A stretch of 64,000 bases of DNA from Haloterrigena turkmenica DSM 5511 (GTDB lineage: Archaea; Halobacteriota; Halobacteria; Halobacteriales; Natrialbaceae). Position 1 is the first letter of the stretch. Every line of letters starts with the position of its first letter. The stretch lies in assembly GCF_000025325.1 (NCBI RefSeq), contig NC_013746.1:62001-126000 (forward strand), in the 5' to 3' direction. The notes below the pieces were generated by a model, which saw only the letters and a list, made by a program, of their open reading frames with translations, did not search any database and had not been told where the DNA came from. The position numbers and the translations under genes were made by a program. This document shows positions 43,664 through 52,049 of the stretch, in pieces.

Positions 43664-44500
43664 CTAAGCGCCGGTCGATACAGTACGGTCACCATCCTCG
43701 GAAACGATCGCATCAAAAAGCGGTGTGAGAATGTTTATGACATCGTCATCACAGGCTAATGGATCAAGATGGTAGTGAGCGACCGTCTCTGAATCATGGA
43801 CCAACTTCGTGAGTGAATAGAGAAAGCTAAACGTGGAATCTAGATCCGTTTTGGTAAGGAGTTCATCAATTGACCTGAAGCAAAGCGTCGTCAGATGCGG
43901 ATTGGACTGCCACGCCGAAAGAGATGATGCAATTCGCTCATGGAGTGTATCAAGGTCTTGGTCATCAGCGATTAGGTCCGCTTCAATTGGCCCAGGAAGC
44001 GTGACCGATTGTGTGCCTGCCGATCGGGCAAAGTCACCAAGGCTGACGATCTTCCGTTGAGCCCGCATTTCGAGTCCCTCCGCATGCCACTCGTTTACTG
44101 TCTCATCTGCAGCTTGATCGACGGTCACGGTGAGGATGTTTTCCCGATCTGGTGGATGGGTGAACTGAAGATCAGTACACAACTCGTTGTCATCCCCCTC
44201 TGGTGCTAATAGTAGCACATTTGATACATTTCCCAGTCTCGTATGGACTGACTCTGGATCTCTGAGTAAAATCTGTCCGTCGCTATGGACACTCACATGG
44301 AATCCCTCATATTCGAACGAAAGAGACCACTCTCCCTCGGTATGGGCCATCTGATTCAATGCGTCCGGGTCGATCACGGACTGCAGCGGTGAGAGTTCTC
44401 CATGTCCCGCTCCGACAATAGATGCGATTGCCTGTATCACCTGGACGCTTGGCAAACCCTCATCATCAAACGTGAGATAATATGGCGTCTCATAGTCCAT
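43664..44500 (-). CDS. HalOD1/DUF7504-type regulatory protein
   Basis: 278 aa from ATG 44500 (MDYETPYYLTFDDEGLPSVQ). Residues 1-80 are a HalOD1-like domain (VIQAIASIVGAG, IDPDALNQMA, SLSFEYEGFHVSVHSDGQIL). The rest (NVLLLAPEGDDNELCTDLQF, VSLGDFARSAGTQSVTLPGP, TTLCFRSIDELLTKTDLDST) is a RecA/KaiC-like DUF7504 fold without a P-loop, found fused to haloarchaeal signalling modules. No partner gene is adjacent. Confidence 0.75.
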   Translation of the reverse strand: MDYETPYYLTFDDEGLPSVQVIQAIASIVGAGHGELSPLQSVIDPDALNQMAHTEGEWSLSFEYEGFHVSVHSDGQILLRDPESVHTRLGNVSNVLLLAPEGDDNELCTDLQFTHPPDRENILTVTVDQAADETVNEWHAEGLEMRAQRKIVSLGDFARSAGTQSVTLPGPIEADLIADDQDLDTLHERIASSLSAWQSNPHLTTLCFRSIDELLTKTDLDSTFSFLYSLTKLVHDSETVAHYHLDPLACDDDVINILTPLFDAIVSEDGDRTVSTGA

Positions 44501-44720
44501 ATCTTCCGATTCACCGATCAAGATTATAAGAGTACTTGCCAGTGAATCAACAACATCTGTTAGCACCTGCCAATAATTCTAATATTGGACAATGTACTCG
44601 ATAACTGCCAACCAGACCACTCGGCCAGTAGAGGTATCTGAACGGATTCTGGAGCTTCTAGTTCAACAGAGCCTCTCGAGTAAGAGTTGAAGCTGATTCG
44701 ATCCATTGGCTGAGATAACA

Positions 44721-44921
44721 ATGAGTGATCCAGTCCACACGTGTCCGGCGCCGGACGGCTGCAACTTCACGACCGACGAGATCTCGGAGCTGACGGCACA
44801 CATTAATACCGAGCACGCCGGCGAGTACACTGATCCACGCTGGCCGGACACGCCCGCGGGTCGGGCCTCGAGAGCGGCAGACGGCGGAGACGAAGACGAT
44901 CAAGGCGGCACCGATGAGTGA
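44721..44921 (+). CDS. Small C2H2-type zinc-finger protein
   Basis: 66 aa from ATG 44721: MSDPVHTCPAPDGCNFTTDE, then ISELTAHINTEHAGEY. CX5C and HX4H with a conserved F and L make one C2H2 finger. The acidic tail ends at 44921, overlapping the next start by 4 bases (ATGA). Confidence 0.75.
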   Translation: MSDPVHTCPAPDGCNFTTDEISELTAHINTEHAGEYTDPRWPDTPAGRASRAADGGDEDDQGGTDE

Positions 44922-45311
44922 CCCCTCCGAGCGGCCAACACCTCCTGATGATCCGTTCGAAGACGTCGACACCTATCTTCAGTTCATCGGCCCCTGCCAG
45001 ATAGAGCAAACGCTCGAGTCGGCCGGTATATCGACCCGCTGACCGGCGAGCGCCGCAATTTCAAGTACGACAATCTCATCGTACTCGCCGAGCTCCACCA
45101 TCTTCACGATCACCTCGAGCGCGTCCCTACCAGCACTGACTTCGAAGAGCACGGCGAGATCTCGATCGGTGTCTATCAGGACCGGTTTGGTTCGTATCCA
45201 CGGGCCCTCGAGGTTGCTGGCTTCGACCCAGTGTTCGTCGACGCTCAGGAGAAGGCGCGGTACCTGCGGGAGTACGAGGAACTGGTCGATCCGGAAGAGC
45301 ACTCACTGTAG
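44918..45311 (+). pseudogene. Homing-endonuclease-associated-repeat protein, frameshifted
   Basis: MSDPSERPTPPDDPFEDVDT then IGPCQIEQTLESAG in the first frame. After a shift near 45036 the second frame reads LTGERRNFKYDNLIVLAELH, VPTSTDFEEHGEISIGVYQD and RFGSYPRALEVAGFDP. The last two match the homing-endonuclease-associated repeat (TxxxxxxxG.xSxxxYxxRFGSxxxAlexaG). Coupled to the C2H2 gene. A single indel would restore a 130-aa protein. Confidence 0.65.
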
Positions 45312-45528
45312 TTATCCCATTACCAGTGCATCCGAGACTGAAATGAGTAGTTCGGTAACTATGAGTGTATACTGAACGGCCTAACATTGCTTGACCCAGA
45401 TAATCAGGGTGCTATGCAATCCAGATATACAGGAAGATGAGGTGGATATCTCTTTAATGGAGTCTCGATAGGGTGGGAGTAAATGAAGACTCCCAATAGC
45501 CTTTATATGAGTATTACTTAACCACTCC

Positions 45529-46317
45529 ATGTCAAGCGAGGTTGCCGCTGCCAATGCTCTAGAGGAGTTGGGACTAACCGAATACGAAGCACGGTGTTTT
45601 GTCGCACTCACCCGTATCTCACAGGGGACCGCGAAAGACATCAGCCAAGTTGCCGATGTCCCTCGATCGCGGGTTTACGACACAGTTGACCGACTCCATA
45701 GAAGGGGATTGGTAGATATACAGCAGTCTGAGCCCCGAGAGTTTCGCGCAATCGCAAAAGAACAAGCATTTGAGAAATTACGTCAGGACTACAACGCTAG
45801 TATTGATGCTGCCGATGAGGCGTTAGACCAGGTTGAGTCGGCCAAGTCACAGGAAAAGAAGGGTGTCTGGGCAATTGCGGATGCCGGACATGTAGCCGAC
45901 AGAGTCATAGATCTCATTGACAATGCAAATGATCACATCCATTTCATCATTGCCGATGAGGAAATGCTTGAACAGTCTGCTCTTGATCAGTTGGCGGCAG
46001 CCAGCGAACGCGGAGTCACAATCCTTGTGGAAGCACCATCAGACCTAGTACAAGACCGATTTCAACAGGCTGTTCCAGACGCCCACATCGTTGTCCAAGA
46101 GAGCTTACAAGAATCAAGAAAGGTCGTGAACAAATGGCCAGGACAGTTGGTGATGGCAGACCATCAATCAATCCTGATGAGCGGAGTTGAAGAGAATAGA
46201 CTGCCAGGGGTTAACGACGAGACTGCCATGTGGAGCCATGGACGCGACCACGGTTTTGCCGCGTGGATGCCGGAGTTACTAGAAGACCGGGTAGATGAGA
46301 GTGAGAGTTCTGACTGA
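45529..46317 (+). CDS. TrmB family transcriptional regulator
   Basis: 262 aa. It has the winged helix ALEELGLTEYEARCFVALTR, DISQVADVPRSRVYDTVDRL, a short coiled linker (AADEALDQVESAKSQEKKGV), then the PLD-like sensor domain (VADRVIDLIDNANDHIHFII, LAAASERGVTILVEAPSDLV). Same architecture as 24734-25525, with similar length. A TATA element TTTATATG lies about 25 nt before the start, fitting a nearly leaderless mRNA. It lies between two copies of the CTGTACTGAACGGC motif. Target unknown. Confidence 0.92.
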   Translation: MSSEVAAANALEELGLTEYEARCFVALTRISQGTAKDISQVADVPRSRVYDTVDRLHRRGLVDIQQSEPREFRAIAKEQAFEKLRQDYNASIDAADEALDQVESAKSQEKKGVWAIADAGHVADRVIDLIDNANDHIHFIIADEEMLEQSALDQLAAASERGVTILVEAPSDLVQDRFQQAVPDAHIVVQESLQESRKVVNKWPGQLVMADHQSILMSGVEENRLPGVNDETAMWSHGRDHGFAAWMPELLEDRVDESESSD

Positions 46318-46483
46318 GCGTCCCTTGCAACCCGACTGCAACGGTAACGCCTCCACCTGTACTGAACGGCAACTACAGATGCGAACTGATCGCGTGAAGC
46401 AAATCAATCACCCAGTTAATCAACACACAGAGAGTCAGTGTAAATGTCAGGGTAATAAGAGCCACTAGCTCCTTATACATCCG

Positions 46484-46690
46484 ATGCGCGATACTAAGTA
46501 CCCCAAAGCGCGATCACGGAGTGATCCACCATCTGCTAACGAGGAAGTAGCGAAACTCCGTCTTCAACTCTCTGACTGGTCCCTTTCTGAATTAGAGCAG
46601 GAGGGATTGGTCAATTGGAAGAGAGACGAATACATTGTGACGAAAGGTCCTCGATTCGAGGAGAAACGACCAGAGTGGGAGATCGACTAA
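46484..46690 (+). CDS. Short winged-helix-like protein, probably truncated
   Basis: 68 aa. VAKLRLQLSDWSLSELEQEG then LVNWKRDEYIVTKGPRFEEK resembles the end of DUF7344-like winged helices. The first 18 residues do not, so a 5' deletion is likely. Confidence 0.45.
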   Translation: MRDTKYPKARSRSDPPSANEEVAKLRLQLSDWSLSELEQEGLVNWKRDEYIVTKGPRFEEKRPEWEID

Positions 46691-47034
46691 TAACAGATAG
46701 CGAGGTTGGTATCTTGGTTATCTGTACTGAACGGCACACCTTTCGTCACGGTTCTCAAAAGGCAAATGCAGTGGGGATGTCGCTGCATTTGCCCTCACCG
46801 TGTACGCAGCCAACGGAACGGGATGATTTCTCAGTGGTCCAGTGCAGGAGCATTCACGGGAGCGTGACCGTGCCGATCAACTGCACGACCTGCCCTGTTG
46901 ACGGTGTGTATCCGCTGGGACAGGTCATGTTAATGTTAGTCAGTAACACGGATAGCCATTCGGCCGTCCACTGCAGGCTTGTAGTGATTATCTGGGAGAC
47001 AGTCTGTGGGAAAACCAGCAGTGCTTGGTTCTCC
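46691..47034. other. Non-coding stretch with long hairpin
   Basis: Bounded by CTGTACTGAACGGC (46720) and CTACACTGAGCGGC (47033). It holds a perfect 11-bp stem GGCAAATGCAG...CTGCATTTGCC (46761-46793) inside a 6-bp outer stem CACGGT...ACCGTG (46747-46802). No gene. Confidence 0.5.
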
Positions 47035-47250
47035 ACCTACACTGAGCGGCTTGAACCCGAGGAGTGCGTCGTTTGTGGATCGGACGAACACGACGACGAG
47101 GGATGGATTTTTTCGATAGAAGATAACGAAGTAGTGGTGATAAATGGAAACGGCCTCGAGAGGAAACTGAAGGACGACGCTCGGCCCATCTGTTCCATCG
47201 AATGCAAGGACGAGTTCGAACGACAACGCGAGACGGGTACTGAGCGATAA
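47035..47250 (+). CDS. Zinc-binding small protein, start lost or non-ATG
   Basis: The frame LEPEECVVCGSDEHDDEGWI, EDNEVVVINGNGLERKLKDD then ICSIECKDEFERQRETG. CxxC and CxxxC pairs suggest one zinc site. It is open upstream without a plausible start near the domain. It overlaps no other gene and ends 27 bases before the convergent exporter gene. Confidence 0.45.
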   Translation, partial: TYTERLEPEECVVCGSDEHDDEGWIFSIEDNEVVVINGNGLERKLKDDARPICSIECKDEFERQRETGTER

Positions 47251-47276
47251 CTACGTGTGCGAATTGAACGGGCAAG

Positions 47277-48083
47277 TCAGAATACTCCGGTGATGAAGCC
47301 AACTCCCATGATGATGAGGACAGCTGCGGAAAACGCTGGGAGGTACGGCGTGTACTGCTCGACTTTCTCCTCGGAGTGCTGGTAGCCTGCAATCAACAGC
47401 ATCGTCAGTCCGACGATACCCACGATGACGGTGAGGGCGTACGCACTCATCAGTTCGAGGCAGTGGTTTGACCCGGCGCAGAGCGCAATAATCTCGAACT
47501 CCTCTTCGTGGGCGAACCCGAGAACGAACGCGAACCACGCAATCCCGAGGAGGCCACGGTCAGCGGTCTCTTCCGGGTCATCGTGTGAGTGAGTGTGCCC
47601 ACCGACGAAAGGAATAAACCCTTTTAAACGGCTGACCAGTCCATCGTCGTGATCGTGCGAATGGCCGGAATGTTCGTTCAGATCGTGTTGGTGGTCGTGA
47701 TGGGCTGAGTGGCCGTCATCATCGTGACTGTCGTGAGAATGACCGTGAGAGTATTCACGAATCCCGAGCGCGATGAGCAGGACACCGGCAACGAGACTGA
47801 CTGGCCCGCCGATTTGGAAACCACCGAGTATCGTCGTCGGCTCGTTGATCTGCGTGAGGTCGAAGTAGTCCTTCGCGTAGAAGAAGACTCCCACCATCGC
47901 GATACTGCTGATAAGGTGGCCGACGCCGATGATGAGACTCGCCGCGAACCCGTACACCCACTTGTTCGTCTGGTCGAGAGCGTACGAGGCGGCAACGGGC
48001 CATCCATGACCCGGTTCGATGCCGTGAACGGCACCGAGAGCGACCGCTCCGAGGAAGAGACCGAGTGCGTCGCCGTGTAACAT
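47277..48083 (-). CDS. NicO-type nickel/cobalt transporter
   Basis: 268 aa from ATG 48083, chosen because it places the first helix (ALGLFLGAVALGAVHGIEPG) at the N-terminus; the longer frame runs into nikR in antisense. The HGxEPGH motif with metal-binding His is at 20-26. About six membrane segments are split by a long His/Asp-rich cytosolic loop (about 112-170: HGHSHDSHDDD, HHDHQHD, HTHSHDD). FAHEEEFEIIALCAG is the second conserved His-Glu motif. Members export (RcnA) or import Ni2+/Co2+. It is divergent from a NikR-type regulator with 103 bases between, which supports nickel-dependent control. Confidence 0.88.
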   Translation of the reverse strand: MLHGDALGLFLGAVALGAVHGIEPGHGWPVAASYALDQTNKWVYGFAASLIIGVGHLISSIAMVGVFFYAKDYFDLTQINEPTTILGGFQIGGPVSLVAGVLLIALGIREYSHGHSHDSHDDDGHSAHHDHQHDLNEHSGHSHDHDDGLVSRLKGFIPFVGGHTHSHDDPEETADRGLLGIAWFAFVLGFAHEEEFEIIALCAGSNHCLELMSAYALTVIVGIVGLTMLLIAGYQHSEEKVEQYTPYLPAFSAAVLIIMGVGFITGVF

Positions 48084-48186
48084 CCTGATTGAAAATCTGC
48101 TACCGGCGCGAATAACGGTTGTTAATACCGAAATGGGTACATCGTCATACGAGAACCTCTTGTACAATCCCGACGAGCCAGTACCT
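48084..48186. promoter_or_regulatory. Divergent control region of nikR and the nickel transporter
   Basis: 103 bases between two divergent starts. It contains AATAACGGTTGTTAATACCG near 48109, a loosely palindromic, A+T-rich stretch that could hold both promoters and a NikR operator. The exact operator cannot be defined here. Confidence 0.45.
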
Positions 48187-48582
48187 ATGCGAACGAGTTT
48201 CAATATTCCAGACGAAGTCATCGAAGAGTTCGACCGAGTCTGGCAAGAGCAGGACCTCGAAAACAGGTCGCGAGCGGTCCGAGAAGCGATGCTGGAGTAC
48301 ATCGAGTCTCACTCCCGCCTCGAAGAGACGAGCGGGGAGATCGTCGCACTCGTCGCGTTCGATTATCGCCACCATGAGGTGATACAGGAACTCCACGCAG
48401 TCCAACACGGGTACCAAGACGTGATCCTCAACACGAGTCACACGCACCAAGGGGAGTGGTGCCTCGAATCGCTGTTTTGTCGGGGACCAGCCGAGCAGGT
48501 ACGGAACCTCACCTACCGACTCCGCGACTTTGACGGCGTCAATCGGGTCAAGGTGATGGTCATCCGGGACGGCGAGGAATAA
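48187..48582 (+). CDS. nikR: NikR-type nickel-responsive regulator
   Basis: 131 aa from ATG 48187 (MRTSFNIPDEVIEEFDRVWQ). The N-terminal ribbon-helix-helix (about 1-45) binds DNA, and the C-terminal ACT-like domain binds Ni2+. Candidate ligands are H74, H85, H87 and C92. The first three keep the spacing of known NikR proteins (His-x10-His-x-His), but the Cys is one residue closer than in E. coli NikR. It is divergent from the nickel transporter and so presumably controls it. Confidence 0.88.
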   Translation: MRTSFNIPDEVIEEFDRVWQEQDLENRSRAVREAMLEYIESHSRLEETSGEIVALVAFDYRHHEVIQELHAVQHGYQDVILNTSHTHQGEWCLESLFCRGPAEQVRNLTYRLRDFDGVNRVKVMVIRDGEE

Positions 48583-48654
48583 CGATCTGCCAGAAACCTC
48601 CGCGAGGTACATTCGGCATGTCCTTCACCTATACTGAGCGTGATTTTCATCATA

Positions 48655-48847
48655 TTACTGACTACCGTTATACTGTCCGATTAGTCTGATCGGTTAGGCT
48701 ATCGGGAAGATCTGTCTGAATAGGCTGATCGATATAACCGTACTAATGGATCGGTGTGGAATGTTACCTCAACCGGTTAGGCTAGCCAGTTAGCCTACCC
48801 GATACGTCTGACGGGGTACTATAACTGATTAGCTTACTTGATAAGTC
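48655..48847. repeat. Iterons upstream of the second parA
   Basis: Repeated GGTTAGGCTA-like units on both strands: GATTAGTCTGATCGGTTAGGC (48679), GAATAGGCTGATCG (48719), CCGGTTAGGCTAGCCAGTTA (48773) with GCCTACCCGAT, and GATTAGCTTACTTGAT (48828). These are a candidate centromere and operator for the following operon. Confidence 0.6.
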
Positions 48848-49699
48848 ATGCTCACATACGCAACCTACAGCGAGGCTGGCGGCGTCGGGAAGACGACGCT
48901 CGCCGCGTCACTCGCCGACGAGCACGCTCGAGCCGGTCGCAACGTCCTGGTGATCGACCTTGACCCGCAGTACGGATCGTTGACGCACTTGCTCGGCATC
49001 GACGCACCGCGCGATGACGGTGACGCGGACAACCTGGTTCGGCACCTGATCGACCGGCCGAAGGGCGACTTTGAGGACCTCATCCTCGAGACCGACTACA
49101 GCTTCGACATCGTTCCGAGTCACAATATGATGGAGCGGCTCGGCGATCTCCTCACGCGGGCCGAACAGATGGCTGCCGATCTCGATGAGGACTTTGATCC
49201 AACTGACCAGCTGCGGCGTGTCCTCCTGGAGGCCGACGTCCCCAGCGAGTACGATACGATCATCGTCGACCCGCCGGCGACCGCGGGCCCGCATCTCTAC
49301 AACGCAGTGAACGCGACTCGGTCGCTGGTGATCCCAATCGAGCCAACAGGCAAAGGGATGCAGAGCATCTACGGCCTCGAGGAACTCGTCGGTGGCCTCG
49401 AGGAGACGCTCTTGAGCGATGGCGAGCAGGTTGAGATTGGCGTTCTCGCCGCCGTCCCGAACGGTGTCGGGCGGACGAGCGACCAGCAGGAGTACCTCGA
49501 GGAGATCCGCAACCGTGGCTACCCGGCGCCGGTTGCGATCCGCACGCGCGAGTCGCTGTTCCAAGGCTGCTGGAAGCAGCAGTGCACACCTCGGTACTAC
49601 GTTGAGAACCACCGCAGTCGCAAGCGCGATCACGAGATGGATACCCTCGAGAAGTTAGAGCAACTGGCTGCGGAGATCACGGAGGTCGGTGAACGATGA
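48848..49699 (+). CDS. ParA family ATPase, second par system
   Basis: 283 aa. Walker A reads EAGGVGKTT (9-17). The usual signature lysine of the deviant ParA motif (KGGxGK) is replaced by Ala, which could change its ATP-driven dimerisation. VLVIDLDPQYGSLTHLLG (34-51) and TIIVDPPATAGPHLY follow. The next gene overlaps by 4 bases. Iterons lie directly upstream. It is unlike the ParA at 31.1 kb, so the replicon has two partition systems. Confidence 0.9.
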   Translation: MLTYATYSEAGGVGKTTLAASLADEHARAGRNVLVIDLDPQYGSLTHLLGIDAPRDDGDADNLVRHLIDRPKGDFEDLILETDYSFDIVPSHNMMERLGDLLTRAEQMAADLDEDFDPTDQLRRVLLEADVPSEYDTIIVDPPATAGPHLYNAVNATRSLVIPIEPTGKGMQSIYGLEELVGGLEETLLSDGEQVEIGVLAAVPNGVGRTSDQQEYLEEIRNRGYPAPVAIRTRESLFQGCWKQQCTPRYYVENHRSRKRDHEMDTLEKLEQLAAEITEVGER

Positions 49700-50166
49700 A
49701 GAAAGGCGCCGGCAGTGACCCGTTCGGAAGCGGGGACGACGATGCAGTGGACGGCCAGGACGGCGGGACCGGTGACGACGTCGACGACTCGAGCAGTCGA
49801 GACGACCGATCGGAAGACCTCGATGAGGGACTCGAGAGCGAACCTTTCACTGACGATGCCGCTGTCGAGCAAGCGATCGAGACTGCTGATGATAACGAGC
49901 TGGACCTTCCGCAACCCGGTCGTGATGACTCGGGTGTCCCGTGGGTCTACACGCGGTCGAACGTCAAGGACAGCCGGGACATGGTCCAGTTCTACCTCCG
50001 TGAGGCCGTCCAGACCGCCGAGGATGACTTCGTCGACGCAGTCAGCGATGTGCTCGGGACCGACGTCTCGAAGACAGACGTTCGGGAGGCAGCGTACGTT
50101 GCTGCGATGCGTCAGCCCGAGATCGTCGCTGAGGAACTCGAGCGGTGGGGTTTCGAGTCAGAGTGA
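49696..50166 (+). CDS. Partner protein of the second ParA
   Basis: 156 aa, coupled to parA by ATGA. A disordered acidic N-terminal half (1-80) precedes a folded part: GVPWVYTRSNVKDSRDMVQF, YLREAVQTAEDDFVDAVSDV, AAYVAAMRQPEIVAEELERW. The order and overlap match the first par operon (acidic tail plus small domain), although the sequences are not obviously related. Presumed centromere-binding protein. Confidence 0.65.
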   Translation: MKKGAGSDPFGSGDDDAVDGQDGGTGDDVDDSSSRDDRSEDLDEGLESEPFTDDAAVEQAIETADDNELDLPQPGRDDSGVPWVYTRSNVKDSRDMVQFYLREAVQTAEDDFVDAVSDVLGTDVSKTDVREAAYVAAMRQPEIVAEELERWGFESE

Positions 50167-50228
50167 CTTCCGGGATAGGTCTTATCTGTTGAAGTTTTTA
50201 TGCACTTGTACTTCCTTTCGGGTGATAG

Positions 50229-50684
50229 ATGCATCTACCATCGGGTGAAACCCTTGCCCTGACACCAGAGCAGACTGCCCGCGCGAAGCAGCTTCTGAAG
50301 CGAACTGTCGATGGTGAGGTTGAATCGCCGACCAACATCGTGGACTCGTGGAAAGAGCCGACCAGCACTATTGACTGGGAGCGGAAAGAGGATCTGTTCC
50401 CAGAAGAGGAGGGCTTCATCACACCGTCGGCAATCGCGGGTTCGGTCAGCTCACCGAACCGACTGGAAAAGCACCGAATCAAGAAGATATTGGTGTGCCT
50501 GCTCGAGGAAGAGTTTGAGGTTCAGAATATAGCTCCGCCGAAACTCCGGAAGTACGGTGACTGCTTTTATGTGACGGGTGACGGACACCACCGCAGTATG
50601 GTGGCAAGAGCAATCGGGTTAGATGAGCTGTACGCCAAATCCGAGATCGTCCCACCAGAGCTCCTCATACAGCCCGACCGGTGA
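50229..50684 (+). CDS. ParB-like nuclease-domain protein
   Basis: 151 aa: FITPSAIAGSVSSPNRLEKH, KYGDCFYVTGDGHHRSMVAR, AIGLDELYAKSEIVPPELL. The GDGHHRSMVA segment matches the GxHRxxA motif of ParB/Srx-fold domains, which bind CTP in true ParB proteins. No helix-turn-helix follows, so it is not a complete ParB. It lies 60 bases after the par operon and may belong to it. Confidence 0.7.
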   Translation: MHLPSGETLALTPEQTARAKQLLKRTVDGEVESPTNIVDSWKEPTSTIDWERKEDLFPEEEGFITPSAIAGSVSSPNRLEKHRIKKILVCLLEEEFEVQNIAPPKLRKYGDCFYVTGDGHHRSMVARAIGLDELYAKSEIVPPELLIQPDR

Positions 50685-51632
50685 ACTACTGAATCTGTCG
50701 TTCCATGTAGCGATATGTGGTATATAGAAGGTGTAACACACCACCCTCGCGGGTGTAGTCCAACAGGATTAGGCTCCGAGGTTATCGCCTCGAGACCGCT
50801 ACTCGCGAATGCGGATTCCGGGAATGGACGTCTCTCGAGCGCTTAATCCCCCAGTATGGTCGCTCGAGAACCCTTTCCTACACGGATTACGAATAGACTT
50901 GATTATCCGAATAATCAAGTGTACTGAACAATATTGGAGAGTTTCCAGAAAATAGATTTAGGCGATATCGGGTGGTATGAGTCCTCAGACGGCCACCAAG
51001 CTTAATCGGGACCAACCGAATGCTCGAGATGGCGGGATGGGGAGTCCGTCGTTGCCGATAGACTATCCATTCGACTCGAGACATCGAAACCCGCCACTGA
51101 TCGAGATCGCTCCAACGTCAATGGCCAGTCTCGATTTCGATCGCACCCCTACCCGATTGGCATACCACCTTTCGATAGGGGTCTAGCGCTGGTTGTCCCT
51201 CGGCGTTTTCTCGTGCCTCTGAGTAACTGTAAGAGAAGTGTCCGGGTAAGTGGGGGATTGAAGTTGGATGTAAGTTACCCGGACAGGAATCAGTATCAAT
51301 AGGAGAGTAATAAGGACTGGGGCTGTTTCGAGTGCTGAGTCGTGCTTATGTCTGGTGGTTTCGGACAAACGTGCTGCGACAGATAACCAAGAATGAGTAT
51401 ATGTTGGGACAAATACTATTGTGACTCGTCTCAAAGCTGAGGATGCTCGAGCCGGCTGGTAGGCAGTTGGTGGTTTCGACCGGCTCGAGCATTCTGACAG
51501 TAGGAGTCACACCTAATAAGCTCCTAGAATGGTTCATTCAATCCAGTATACCTAATACGATAATAATATCTGCCATCCAGTAGGGTGCTGAGCGCCGAGA
51601 CTGTTTATACGAAGCCGCGGCTAGCGACAGTG
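50685..51632. other. Non-coding stretch with nested inverted repeat
   Basis: About 950 bases without a convincing gene. 50740-50830 has stem-loop-rich, tRNA-like sequence that fails as a tRNA. 51080-51220 resembles 39330-39480. 51421-51510 is a nested palindrome, annotated separately. Confidence 0.4.
51421..51510. repeat. 90-bp nested inverted repeat
   Basis: Outer arms GTGACTC (51421) and GAGTCAC (51504); inner arms ATGCTCGAGCCGG (51443) and CCGGCTCGAGCAT (51480), perfect over 13 bp with a 24-base loop. Confidence 0.55.
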
Positions 51633-51821
51633 ATGCCTCTGGACGATCGCAGCGACGATCTCCTCGTCGCGGTCGCGCTGACGGAGTTCTCAGTTCACTA
51701 TGAAACGATCGACTCAGACCTCTCGAGAAGAGCGTGGCAACTGGCCGCGAATCGACTCCTCGAGTACGACGTCGACCCTCGCGACGTCGACGAAGCACTC
51801 GAGATCGGGCGAGAGTGCTAA
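51633..51821 (+). CDS. Small hypothetical protein
   Basis: 62 aa from ATG 51633: MPLDDRSDDLLVAVALTEFS, SRRAWQLAANRLLEYDVDPR, DVDEALEIGREC. Helical, acidic. A decayed copy (TDWLYEYDVGPRDVDREGM) is at 52050-52105. Confidence 0.5.
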   Translation: MPLDDRSDDLLVAVALTEFSVHYETIDSDLSRRAWQLAANRLLEYDVDPRDVDEALEIGREC

Positions 51822-52049
51822 ACGGTTATGTGTATCAAAAGCCCCAGCGGTCAGGATGGGGCCGGTCCACGGTAGCTGAGCGGCAAGGGTGTAGTCGGCG
51901 GGTAGTGGGATGACTGGTCGCTACGTCGCGTGGGTGCTACGCGACAGTGGAGACGTTCGGCGCAAGCACTATCAATCCGGCCACGATTCCGAGTTTATTG
52001 GAATCGCCGCTGGTTGTCACTATTCCCCAGACTAACTCGACGGCAACTG

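Noticed and set aside
50735-50830. tRNA-like sequence (GGGTGTAGTCCAACAGGATTAG with a CGAGG/CCTCG hairpin)
   Set aside because: There is no pairing acceptor stem, the hairpin loop has 6 bases instead of 7, and there is no GGTTCRAAT T-arm.
39330-51220. Similarity between 39330-39480 and 51080-51220
   Set aside because: Only scattered short matches (CCCGCCAnTGATCGAG, GGCGTTTTC); too weak to call a repeat by eye.
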